The notes below the pieces were generated by a model. It had not been told where the DNA came from, did no database searches, and was given only the letters and a program-made list of their open reading frames with translations. From the NCBI GenBank assembly GCA_938041955.1, contig CALISD010000042.1:62001-126000 (forward strand): a DNA stretch of 64,000 nt. The letters run 5' to 3'. This stretch comes from an uncultured Granulosicoccaceae bacterium. Its GTDB lineage: Bacteria; Pseudomonadota; Gammaproteobacteria; Granulosicoccales; Granulosicoccaceae. Below are positions 17,155 through 25,675 of the stretch, in pieces; position 1 is the stretch's first letter; the number at the start of each line of letters is the position of its first letter. Position numbers and translations under genes: made by a program.

Positions 17155-18123
17155 TTGAATACACTTCGAACGAACAGTCTGAGATCGGTTGTTGTATCGG
17201 CAGCTCTTCTGGTTTCAAGCTTTATTTTTCTTGTCACAGTAGCGTTGCCGGCTAACAATCTGACCTACAGCGCATTTCAGAATTTTGGGCATTTCGCACT
17301 TTTCGCTATTCTGGGTTTTCTAGTCCTGCAGCAATTGTGCGGGCTTTTTCGGAAAAATATAGCGCTCGCTGTTTTTGTGAGTGCAGTTTCTTTGCTTGTG
17401 CTCGGCCTTGCAGTGGAGTGGTTTCAGTCCGGACTGGCTTCGCGAACAGCGTCTGTTAATGATTTTTTACTCGACGTGGGTGGAATTATCGGCGGTTTCT
17501 TTGCCTACTGGAGTCATAGGTTGTGGAGGTCAGGTCAGCGGACCTGGTCTTTGCTGCTGGCATTGGTTGTGGCGCTAGGAGGTTTTTTCGCTTTTAAGCC
17601 AACGCTAGGGCTCATCGGTTTTGATGTGTTCCGGCCCGCGTTGCCGGTGGTGCGCGGATTTGATCATCCGTTTTCTGTCGCTAAGCTTGACTCTGTGGGG
17701 GGTGCGTTAATTGAGCGTGTTCCTGTCGCTCAGGCTGTCGGGTCGACAGAAAAAGCGCTGCGGGTCGTCTTCGCGGCTCAGCGGTACAGCGGGGTGGTGT
17801 TTTATGAGTCATCGCTGGCATGGAGCAACTACAAGGGTATTCGCCTTGATATTTTTAATCGTCTGCCAGACACTCGACAAATTGAATTGCGAATTAACGA
17901 CCGACTGCATAATAATCTTTACAAAGATCGATATAATGCCTCGATTTCGATCATGCCGGGTTTGAACCGTATTGAGATTCCGCTGACAAGTGTAATTAAT
18001 ATGGGCGAAAGCGAGTCGCCTGATCGAAAAATGAACATTGATGATATCAGTCAGATACAACTTTTTGCCGATAGAAGTGCGAACAGTTTCACATTGGATG
18101 TGTTACGAATTGAGTTGTTCTGA
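17155..18123 (+). CDS. VanZ-like membrane protein with C-terminal carbohydrate-binding-like domain
   Basis: A 322-residue fusion. Residues 1-150 hold four to five membrane segments of the VanZ/YfiM type (FQNFGHFALFAILGFLVL, VNDFLLDVGGIIGGFFAYW). After a linker, residues 185-322 form a soluble beta-sandwich-like region: YSGVVFYESSLAWSNYKGIR, then LPDTRQIELRINDRLHNNLY. This is reminiscent of galactose-binding or CIA30-like domains. Proteins of this type occur in exopolysaccharide clusters; no reaction is established. The start is TTG 17155, because the frame is closed by TAG at 17149 and no ATG follows early. The ORF precedes the ligase/polymerase gene by 43 bp. Confidence 0.7.
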   Translation: MNTLRTNSLRSVVVSAALLVSSFIFLVTVALPANNLTYSAFQNFGHFALFAILGFLVLQQLCGLFRKNIALAVFVSAVSLLVLGLAVEWFQSGLASRTASVNDFLLDVGGIIGGFFAYWSHRLWRSGQRTWSLLLALVVALGGFFAFKPTLGLIGFDVFRPALPVVRGFDHPFSVAKLDSVGGALIERVPVAQAVGSTEKALRVVFAAQRYSGVVFYESSLAWSNYKGIRLDIFNRLPDTRQIELRINDRLHNNLYKDRYNASISIMPGLNRIEIPLTSVINMGESESPDRKMNIDDISQIQLFADRSANSFTLDVLRIELF

Positions 18124-18166
18124 ATAAATTTTGTGATGTCGGTCGTATTAGAACTGTGGTGAGCTT

Positions 18167-19669
18167 ATGACAATTCCGGTAATCCTGTTTACGCTTTTCA
18201 GCTGTATAACCGCTGTGGTTGTTCCTTGGCTGGGAGTAGTGGTTTACTACCTTTTAGCTGTCGGACAGTTATCGGCGTTGTGGCCTCAAGACTTTGGTGA
18301 TAGCCGTTCGTCGCTGTATATCTCTCTGGCTACTCTTGTCGGATTAGGCGTGGCCACAGCCACCAGGCAAGTTGACTATCGCCGCCTGGGTCATTTGCCT
18401 AATCTGTTGATGATGTTGCTGGTGGTTATCGTTAATTTATCTGTTGCTAATAGTCCTTATGACGGCTTTGAAGATGTAAAAATGTCTGCTCTTTCACCGC
18501 TTGAAATTCTTGATATTTTCAACAAGATTATGGTGATCTACTTTGCTGCAGTCCTGTTGATTGATACTCGTTTTAAGCTGATATTTTTATTGACGGTAAT
18601 TGGCGGTGTGCTGATGTACTACACATTGTGGGCTAACAAGATTTACGTGACTTCAGAATTCTGGCGATTCGGTGACAATGGCCGACTCAACGGACCTTTG
18701 GGGATATACTACGATGAAAATTATCTGGCGATGTTATTTCTTCTGGCAACCCCGATTTTTTATTATATGTCAGTGGGTACATCGAGCAGAATAATTCGTT
18801 ACGGCTTATGGTTCAGTATTCCGTTTACCTGGCATGCGCTGTTTCTGACAGGTTCACGTGGTGCGCTGGCATCGCTTGCTGTGGTTTGTGTCTATATCTT
18901 TTTTCGCAGCTACAACAAGAAAGCATCGGTTATTTTGGTGATTGGTCTCGTGGTGGCTGTGATTGATCAGAGCGGTCATTTGTTAACGCGGATAGATGGC
19001 ACGGTTAAAGTCGAAGAAGTCGAGAGAGACAGGGCGTTTGTTGAAAATACTGACTCCGATGACTTTAGCGAAGTAATCATCGATCCTAGATTGATATCGT
19101 GGCAGGTGGGCTTAAAACTGGCGAGGGACTACCCGCTTCTTGGTGTGGGTCCGGGTAACTTCATGAGAGCCTTCACGCAATACGACGATTCCGAGCCTCA
19201 CGTTGCGCATAATACTTTTATACAGTTTGCGGCCAATTGCGGAGTGATTGCAGGGATGATCTATCTGTATTTCCTGTTTATCAGGCTGAAGACAGTATTT
19301 AAAAAGCCAGATCCGGAAAAAAAGTATCCGAATGGGCTGCATCGAGACTATCTGGATGACATGCTGAATGGCTTGTTCGTGGCTTTTTACTGTGTTGCGT
19401 TCTTTTTGGATCTGATGGTTCTTGAGATCCTCTACTTTGTATTCCTGGTTGGGTACTGTAAGTACGCTCTTGATCGTAGCAAGAGAAAGCGTGGCCGCGG
19501 CCTGATTGCCTCGATATATCGCTGGAAGCAGGGCTCCAGGCAGCAGGTTGAGGAAACTGATCTTGATGCTACAGCAGGTGTGACCTTACCGACGCCGGCG
19601 TCCGCTTTGTACGCTAATAGTCAGTTGCCTGATAATACTGCTACAAATCGGTATGCGAAGTCCGCTTAA
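18167..19669 (+). CDS. O-antigen ligase/Wzy-like polymerase, exosortase-A-associated type
   Basis: A 500-residue integral membrane protein with about ten hydrophobic segments. The central loop contains LFLTGSRGALASLA and the large periplasmic loop has WQVGLKLARDYPLLGVGPGNF followed by EPHVAHNTFIQFAANCGV, the Wzy_C/WaaL signature with its conserved GxGxG and H-N. It probably polymerises or ligates undecaprenyl-linked repeat units at the periplasmic face. The cytoplasmic C-terminus is basic, then low-complexity. The 3' end overlaps the convergent glycosyltransferase by 29 bp. Confidence 0.82.
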   Translation: MTIPVILFTLFSCITAVVVPWLGVVVYYLLAVGQLSALWPQDFGDSRSSLYISLATLVGLGVATATRQVDYRRLGHLPNLLMMLLVVIVNLSVANSPYDGFEDVKMSALSPLEILDIFNKIMVIYFAAVLLIDTRFKLIFLLTVIGGVLMYYTLWANKIYVTSEFWRFGDNGRLNGPLGIYYDENYLAMLFLLATPIFYYMSVGTSSRIIRYGLWFSIPFTWHALFLTGSRGALASLAVVCVYIFFRSYNKKASVILVIGLVVAVIDQSGHLLTRIDGTVKVEEVERDRAFVENTDSDDFSEVIIDPRLISWQVGLKLARDYPLLGVGPGNFMRAFTQYDDSEPHVAHNTFIQFAANCGVIAGMIYLYFLFIRLKTVFKKPDPEKKYPNGLHRDYLDDMLNGLFVAFYCVAFFLDLMVLEILYFVFLVGYCKYALDRSKRKRGRGLIASIYRWKQGSRQQVEETDLDATAGVTLPTPASALYANSQLPDNTATNRYAKSA

Positions 19670-20771
19670 CAGCGCGTAGGTAGATATTTTTATAGCTCTG
19701 GATCATCTGGTTCAGAGCGAATTTGTTGTCGAAAGTGACCTTCGCAGCCTTGCCCATTTGCTGTCTCAATTCGCGGTTGCTTAAGAGTAGTTGCATGGTA
19801 TTGGCAAGTTCAGTGGCGTTATCTGACTCCACAATAAAACCATTCTCTTTGTTTTTTATTATTTCAACATTACCACCTACTGCTGTGACTATGCAGCAGG
19901 TTGAGAAAGACATTGCCTCAAGAAGAGTCATGGAGGTGCCTTCGCTGAAGGAAGACAGAACGTAGACATCAATCATCGACATATATTTTTTAGTGTCGGT
20001 TTGAAATCCGGTAAATATAACTGCTTTGTCCAGGTCGAGGCTTGCGACCAAGGTTTCTGCGGCACTTCTCTCATCTCCATCGCCGACCAACAGTAAGCGT
20101 GCGTGAGAGTTGTCCTTGTAGACTTTGGAAAACGCATTGATCATCATGGGAAGGTTTTTAATCGGATCAAAGCGTGTAATGGTGCCGAAGACTACATTGT
20201 CTTCTGTTAGTCCCAGTTCGTTGTTTTCTTTGTCGGGCGCAGATTCCCCGGTGTGCTCGATGCCGTTATAGACTACTTGAATCGTGCTTTTTCGAAACCA
20301 CTCGTAGTGTGCCAGCGCTTCTTTAGTTGCGGCAGAGATTGCTGTTATGGCAGTGGTCGTCAGGCCAAGCAGCGGGTTGATAAGCCTTCTTTTCCAACTG
20401 TATCGATCGGGGTGAAAGCGGCCGTGCTCTGTGAATACTACTTTAGTAGTATGAAAAAAAGCCGCCAGAACGCCGTAAACGTAAGGGGTGTACTGGTGGC
20501 AGTGAATTATATCGATTTCGTTGTTGGTCAGCAGTGCTCTGATGGACTTGATCAGATTGATATCAAAACCCGGCACGCGGCTTAGAACATGGAAAGTGGT
20601 TCCAGACTCATGTAGTTTTTGCCCAATGGCACCTATCTCACCCTCGATGCAAACAATCGAGTTATCAAACAGCGTGTTGTCAGCATGGTTCACCAGCTGG
20701 TAAATAACCTGTTCTGTTCCCCCGATTCCCATGTGGTAGGTCAGGTGCAGGATTTTTATTTTATCTGTCAT
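19641..20771 (-). CDS. Family 4 glycosyltransferase
   Basis: A 376-residue GT-B enzyme. It starts KILHLTYHMGIGGTEQVIYQ, carries VVFTEHGRFHPDRYSWKRR in the acceptor half and FGTITRFDPIKNLPMMINAF, LLVGDGDERSAAE and SSFSEGTSMTLLEAMSF in the donor half. The last is the EX7E element. It resembles the second glycosyltransferase found in XrtA-type clusters and should add a sugar to the growing lipid-linked unit. It lies downstream of the asparagine-synthase-like gene on the same strand (59 bp gap). Confidence 0.85.
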   Translation of the reverse strand: MTDKIKILHLTYHMGIGGTEQVIYQLVNHADNTLFDNSIVCIEGEIGAIGQKLHESGTTFHVLSRVPGFDINLIKSIRALLTNNEIDIIHCHQYTPYVYGVLAAFFHTTKVVFTEHGRFHPDRYSWKRRLINPLLGLTTTAITAISAATKEALAHYEWFRKSTIQVVYNGIEHTGESAPDKENNELGLTEDNVVFGTITRFDPIKNLPMMINAFSKVYKDNSHARLLLVGDGDERSAAETLVASLDLDKAVIFTGFQTDTKKYMSMIDVYVLSSFSEGTSMTLLEAMSFSTCCIVTAVGGNVEIIKNKENGFIVESDNATELANTMQLLLSNRELRQQMGKAAKVTFDNKFALNQMIQSYKNIYLRAVKRTSHTDL

Positions 20772-20824
20772 TCTTTGGATGCTGTTAAGTGCTTTAATTG
20801 GCGTGTGTTGCTACGACTATTAGG

Positions 20825-20840
20825 CATGGCCTAGGCCATG
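20825..20840. repeat. Perfect 16-bp palindrome at the end of the amidotransferase gene
   Basis: CATGGCCTAGGCCATG reads the same on both strands and contains the gene's TAG stop codon. There is no loop or T run, so it is not a standard terminator. It may be chance or a protein-binding site. Confidence 0.4.
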
Positions 20841-22714
20841 TAGTTGGCCCACCACAATTCAAACACCAACATGCTCCATAGTTCGCTGGAGTAGTCACGT
20901 TCGCCGCTTTGATGCTGTTGCCAGATCTTCTTAACTTCGGCAATGTTAAAAAACTCCGACAAGCCTGAACTTGGATTAAGCAGTTTTTCCTCGGCGATCG
21001 ACGATATCTCGTTGCGCAGCCACTGTGCGAGTGGTACTGAGAAACCCATTTTTTTTCGGTACAGGGTTTCCTCTGTCAGAAGTGATTCCATCGTTTTCTT
21101 CAATATGTATTTTGATTCCTTGTCCTTAAGTTTCAGGTTTGCAGGAATGGTAGCGGCGTATTCGACCACGCGATAATCGAGTATTGGAGCTCTTGTCTCA
21201 AGTGAGTTTGCCATGCTCATACGGTCCACCTTGACCAGTATGTCTCCCGGCAGATAGCTCTTGATATCGGTGTAGAGCACCTTGGATAGGTGGTTGTCTG
21301 TATCTGCCGCATGGTAAAGATCGGTGGTGATGTCTGCAGGGTTGTATTCGCCGAGTTCCTGTTTAAAGTCATCCCTTGCCAGTCGGTCCCACAGAGATTG
21401 GCTGAAAAACGAGTTGGAAATAAAAAATCCCGTATCAGCTGGTACTGACAGTGATCCGAGCAGTGAAGCCCCTCGTCGCAACTGACGGTTTTTATTGTCA
21501 GCCAGCATTCTCGATCCAGTGCGAAAAAGGCCTTTGCCCAAAATAGAGGGGATCATTGACCGAATTTTATTTTCGAGCTGATCGTGTTGGTATTTACTAT
21601 AGCCTGCGAAGTTTTCATCGCCACCATCGCCTGCCAGGGCAACAGTAACCATGGATCTGGCAAGCTTTGAAACGAAAAAAGTGGGAACAAAAGAGGGATC
21701 GGCAAACGGCTCATCAAAGAAGCTGGCTATGTGGGTAAGATTGTCAGCAACATTTTCTTTTACAGTGAACTCGTGGTGGTTTGTGTTGAATTGTTTGGCC
21801 ACTTTGGCGGCATAGACTACTTCGTCGAACTTTTCTGAGTCAAAACCGATTGCGCAGGTGGTTACTGGCTCGAGGCTGTTGTTAGCCATCAATCCTACTA
21901 CTGCACTGGAATCTACACCGCCGCTTAAAAAGGCCCCTAGTGGCACATCACTGATCATCCGGCTTCGGACACTGTCGTCTAACAGGTCGTATAACTCGGT
22001 TTGAATTTGCTCTGCTGATTTGTCTGTCGTGTTGGCAAACGATACATCCCAGTATTTTTCAGTATTAATGCCATCCTTGCCCACCAGCATCCACTGGCCT
22101 GCCTGAACTTTGTGTATATATTTAAAGATCGACTTGGATTCGGGCACATACTGGTAGAAGAAAAAATCTTTTACCGCCTCCTGTTCGATGGTGCGGTCGA
22201 TGTCAGGTGTAGTCAGAATGGCTTTAATTTCAGAGGCGAATAAAAATTGATTGTCCTTCTGATAATAGTAGAGTGGTTTTTTACCCAATCTGTCGCGTGC
22301 CAGGAACAGTATCTTTTCAATAGTGTCCCAAATGGCGATAGCAAACATTCCGTTTAGTTCGTCCAGGCATGCAGGCCCCATCTTTTCATACAGAGCCAGC
22401 ATAACTTCTGTGTCCGAAGAACCTCTAAAGACGACTCCCTCATTTTCCAGCGATTCTCGCAGTGAGGGGAAATTATAGATCTCACCATTAAAGACTGTGA
22501 CATATCGCCCTGATGGGGACTCCATCGGTTGACGGCCGGACTCGCTGAGATCAATAATCGCCAGCCTTCGATGACACAGGCCTATTTGTTCCTCTGTATA
22601 AACGTCGGAATCGTCCGGTCCACGATGAGCAATTGCATTGCCCATTTTTTCCAACAGATCGGGCGCGTTGCTGTAGGAGTGGTGAAACTGAGTGAAACCT
22701 GCGATACCACACAT
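20831..22714 (-). CDS. Asparagine synthase-like glutamine amidotransferase (XrtA/PEP-CTERM associated)
   Basis: A 627-residue two-domain enzyme. The mature protein begins CGIAGF after the initiator Met, giving the N-terminal nucleophile Cys2 of class II glutaminases, followed by RRLAIIDLS and NGEIYN. The C-terminal synthase domain has the ATP-binding SGGVDSSAVVG and ALAGDGGDENFAGYSKY. It forms an amide using glutamine and ATP. In exopolysaccharide loci members probably amidate a uronic acid or other carboxyl group of the polymer rather than make free asparagine. The stop codon lies inside the palindrome at 20825-20840. Confidence 0.87.
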   Translation of the reverse strand: MCGIAGFTQFHHSYSNAPDLLEKMGNAIAHRGPDDSDVYTEEQIGLCHRRLAIIDLSESGRQPMESPSGRYVTVFNGEIYNFPSLRESLENEGVVFRGSSDTEVMLALYEKMGPACLDELNGMFAIAIWDTIEKILFLARDRLGKKPLYYYQKDNQFLFASEIKAILTTPDIDRTIEQEAVKDFFFYQYVPESKSIFKYIHKVQAGQWMLVGKDGINTEKYWDVSFANTTDKSAEQIQTELYDLLDDSVRSRMISDVPLGAFLSGGVDSSAVVGLMANNSLEPVTTCAIGFDSEKFDEVVYAAKVAKQFNTNHHEFTVKENVADNLTHIASFFDEPFADPSFVPTFFVSKLARSMVTVALAGDGGDENFAGYSKYQHDQLENKIRSMIPSILGKGLFRTGSRMLADNKNRQLRRGASLLGSLSVPADTGFFISNSFFSQSLWDRLARDDFKQELGEYNPADITTDLYHAADTDNHLSKVLYTDIKSYLPGDILVKVDRMSMANSLETRAPILDYRVVEYAATIPANLKLKDKESKYILKKTMESLLTEETLYRKKMGFSVPLAQWLRNEISSIAEEKLLNPSSGLSEFFNIAEVKKIWQQHQSGERDYSSELWSMLVFELWWANYMA

Positions 22715-22944
22715 TTTTTTTACCCGAATCTAGCTTGTGTATGTTGAGTGTCAGGGCGCGTTGTGCCCGATTACTTTATAGCGGAATGGACGAGTCGCCG
22801 GTAAAGGATGACAATTTCTTTCCGATAACTGTCTCGTCAGGTTAGCGGCCTGAGGAAGATAATCTGTCCTCGGATTGCTAACAGGCTGCACGGAATGAAG
22901 CCCCAATATAGCGCTTGATGTCAATTTAATTACGGTGCACCAAT

Positions 22945-23820
22945 ATGATAGATAATATGAAAACCGAGAGTGCACCGAAGCAGGGGCTGCGCAACGCCAT
23001 GACGGTGGATGTCGAGGACTACTTTCAGGTATCCGCTTTTGATTCTTTTGTGAGTCGCTCCACATGGGGTGACTATGAGAGCCGGGTTGAGGCTAACACT
23101 GATCGTATTCTTGCGCTTTTTGATCAACATGACGTTCAGGGTACATTTTTCACGCTTGGCTGGGTGGCCGAGCGGTTTCCAGGCCTTATTCGCCGGATTG
23201 TCGATGGTGGGCATGAAATCGCCAGTCACGGCTGGGATCACATAATGGTCACCCGATTGAGTCGCGAGGAATTTTCAGAAGATATTCGCCGCGCCAAAGC
23301 AACACTTGAAGACACGGCTGGAGCCGCGGTAACAGGCTACCGTGCTCCCAGTTATTCGTTTACAAAAAAGAACGACTGGGCGCATTCAGTACTGGCTGAA
23401 CAGGGTTATCGTTACAGCTCCAGTGTCGCCCCCATTAAGCACGATTTATACGGTATACCGGATGCACCTCGGTTTGCTCATCCCCGAGCTGGTGGAGCAG
23501 TTATTGAGCTGCCCATCACAACAACTCGTATTATGGGGCGCAACCTTCCGTGCGGGGGAGGGGGATGGTTTCGATTGTATCCCTACAAATTAAGTCAATG
23601 GGCAATTGACAGAGTCAACAGAGAAGATAATGAACGCGCTATCTTTTATTTTCATCCCTGGGAGATTGATCCGCAACAGCCTCGTATCAGTGGGCTCAGT
23701 CTTCGGGCGCGATTTCGTCACTACCAAAACTTAGCTCGCATGGAAGGTAGAGTAGAGCAGCTTTTAACGGACTTTGAGTGGGGCACAATGGAGGAGGTAT
23801 TTGCCGAAGAGCTTGCGTGA
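22945..23820 (+). CDS. Polysaccharide deacetylase (XrtA/PEP-CTERM associated, DUF3473 tail)
   Basis: A 291-residue NodB-homology protein. AMTVDVEDYFQVSAFD opens the catalytic domain and supplies the metal-binding Asp pair. TFFTLGWVAERFPGLIRRI and HEIASHGWDH carry the two metal-ligand histidines. GYRAPSYSF is motif 3 and FYFHPWEIDPQQPR is typical of the C-terminal extension of this subfamily. It has no signal peptide. It probably removes N-acetyl groups from the exopolysaccharide or its precursor. An alternative later start (MKTES, four codons in) is possible; M22945 follows a weak site. Confidence 0.87.
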   Translation: MIDNMKTESAPKQGLRNAMTVDVEDYFQVSAFDSFVSRSTWGDYESRVEANTDRILALFDQHDVQGTFFTLGWVAERFPGLIRRIVDGGHEIASHGWDHIMVTRLSREEFSEDIRRAKATLEDTAGAAVTGYRAPSYSFTKKNDWAHSVLAEQGYRYSSSVAPIKHDLYGIPDAPRFAHPRAGGAVIELPITTTRIMGRNLPCGGGGWFRLYPYKLSQWAIDRVNREDNERAIFYFHPWEIDPQQPRISGLSLRARFRHYQNLARMEGRVEQLLTDFEWGTMEEVFAEELA

Positions 23821-24111
23821 AACAATGTACTACTTCGTGATGATTGACCAAAGAGCTACAGAAAATTAACATTCCGGAACATGGGTTGGTTAGGTGATAG
23901 ACCTGTCACACATGTGATACACAAAGCGTTGAAAACTCTGTGTTTCGAACCTGTTTTTTTACTGTTTAGTGTATACGTTATGTCAGTTGAATCATAAGAT
24001 TAGCGAATCTTATAAACCGAAGTGCATCATTTTTGTAGCATTGTGAGAAAGGGTTCTACGAACACAACCGAGTATTCCCGTATAGTACAGCGTTTTTAAG
24101 GATGCTGAATT
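23821..24111 (+). promoter_or_regulatory. Upstream region of the export operon with two dyads
   Basis: This 291-bp AT-rich gap lies ahead of a run of co-directional export genes. It holds a perfect inverted repeat ATAAGATT-AGCG-AATCTTAT at 23994-24013, and CACATGTG near 23910. The first would suit an operator or a leader hairpin. A promoter is expected here, but I could not fix -35 and -10 boxes with confidence. Confidence 0.35.
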
Positions 24112-24954
24112 ATGTATCAGGATTATTACGGTTTTAGTGCCGATCCATTCCGATTATCTTCACGCGGAGACAATCTGTATTTGCATGATTCGTTCAAGCG
24201 AGCCATGTCTTACTTGCTTTATGCATTTCACAAAGGCGAAGGCATGGTGCTGATCACAGGCAAGCCGGGTAGCGGTAAAACCACACTCATTGACGAGGTG
24301 GTGGCAGAGGCGAGTGACTCGCAAATGCCGATCACTGTTGTTGATTGTACGAATTTGGCTGGTGCTGATTTGCTGGGGCTTTATTTGGAGGCTCTTGGGG
24401 TGGCGGCGGCACCAGGTAGTTCAAATTCACGCGCTGTTCGCGAAACGCTTAGTAGTATGCGTCAGAGCAAGCAGCCGATTTTAATTTTAGATGATGCGCA
24501 TTTGTTGTCTGCGGAAAATTTAAACAAGGTTCATATGCTGTGTAACTTAAAGCAACAGGGGGTTCCTTTGTTACAGATTGTTTTAGTGGGGCAGCCCGCG
24601 TTGAGGGAGACACTATTGTCTCCTGGCTACGAGCAATTGCATCAAAGGTTGGTTGCGACTTGCAACATTGAGGCATTAGACATGTCTGAGACAAGAGAAT
24701 ATATGCTTCAAAAGCTTCGATCGGTAAATTGGGTGAACAACCCCAGTATTGCTGAAAGTGTATATGGAGCGATTTACCGATCAAGTCTGGGTGTACCCAG
24801 ATGGATCGATTTAATTTGCAGTCGCATGTTACTTAATGCGATGGCGAGTGATAGAAAATTTATTTCTCTGGATGACATATGTGAAGTCATTCGAGATCTT
24901 ATAGATGAAGACTTACTGCCGGACCAAGTCCGACTATCAACGAAAGTAGCCTGA
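24112..24954 (+). CDS. ExeA-like AAA ATPase of the XrtA/PEP-CTERM system
   Basis: A 280-residue ATPase. MYQDYYGFSADPFRLS at the N-terminus is the ExeA/GspA family opening, Walker A is TGKPGSGKTT (residues about 48-57) and Walker B is ILILDDAHLL (about 123-132). It ends with a helical lid. It resembles the cytosolic ATPase regularly encoded beside exosortase-type exopolysaccharide export genes; its exact role is not established. AAGGATGCTGAATT precedes the ATG. The next gene starts 8 bp after its stop. Confidence 0.87.
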   Translation: MYQDYYGFSADPFRLSSRGDNLYLHDSFKRAMSYLLYAFHKGEGMVLITGKPGSGKTTLIDEVVAEASDSQMPITVVDCTNLAGADLLGLYLEALGVAAAPGSSNSRAVRETLSSMRQSKQPILILDDAHLLSAENLNKVHMLCNLKQQGVPLLQIVLVGQPALRETLLSPGYEQLHQRLVATCNIEALDMSETREYMLQKLRSVNWVNNPSIAESVYGAIYRSSLGVPRWIDLICSRMLLNAMASDRKFISLDDICEVIRDLIDEDLLPDQVRLSTKVA

Positions 24955-24962
24955 GTGCCAAC

Positions 24963-25616
24963 ATGAAAACTTTTATATCAGCCATCATTGCTGTTTATGC
25001 CTTAGCCGGTTGCGCAAACCAGGCGAATGTTCAGCAAACTTCAACCACTGCGCAAGCGGCTACTGCAAGTGCTGCGGCCACACAGGCTGCGAGCTCGGGC
25101 GATGATACTGGTTATAAGTATATTATCGGACCGGGAGACACACTTGATGTATTCGTTTGGGGCTATAAGGACTTATCGGTCACTGTGCCGGTGAGGCCTG
25201 ACGGGAAAATTACCACTCGCTTGATCGAAGATATGCAGGCGAGTGGCAAGACTCCCACTGATTTGGCCAGAGACATTGAGAAAAAGTACGTCACTTATGT
25301 GAAGAATCCCACTGTGACAGTAACGGTCAACAAGTTTGTTGGCAGTCCATCTCAGCAGATAAAAGTTGTTGGAGGTGGCGCTAAGCCAAAGACTGTTCCT
25401 TATCGCAACAGCATGACAGTGCTTGATGTAATGATAGAAGTGGGTGGTCTAAGTAAATTTTCGAGTGGCAACAAAGCTGTTTTGGTGCGAACCACTAACG
25501 GCAAACAGCAGTCTTATAAAATTCGACTTCACAGTCTTTTAAAGGGCGGCGATATTACCGCAAATCGGGCAGTGCAGCCGGGCGATATAATTATTATTCC
25601 TGAGTCGTGGTTCTAG
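24963..25616 (+). CDS. Exopolysaccharide export lipoprotein (Wza/OPX-like, XrtA associated)
   Basis: A 217-residue outer-membrane polysaccharide export protein. The signal peptide ends in the lipobox LAGC with the lipidated Cys at residue 17. After a low-complexity Ala/Thr/Gln linker comes the polysaccharide export domain (YIIGPGDTLDVFVWGYKDLS, then RPDGKITTRLIEDMQASG), then a SLBB-like domain (VLDVMIEVGGLSKF) ending IIIPESWF. It forms, alone or with the beta-barrel encoded downstream, the outer-membrane exit for the polymer. It lies in the operon between the AAA ATPase and chain-length genes. Confidence 0.88.
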   Translation: MKTFISAIIAVYALAGCANQANVQQTSTTAQAATASAAATQAASSGDDTGYKYIIGPGDTLDVFVWGYKDLSVTVPVRPDGKITTRLIEDMQASGKTPTDLARDIEKKYVTYVKNPTVTVTVNKFVGSPSQQIKVVGGGAKPKTVPYRNSMTVLDVMIEVGGLSKFSSGNKAVLVRTTNGKQQSYKIRLHSLLKGGDITANRAVQPGDIIIIPESWF

Positions 25617-25675
25617 AAAACGAACCCCCGTTTACCGAATGGCATACCGCTTTAACCTAACGCTAGAAAAATATA

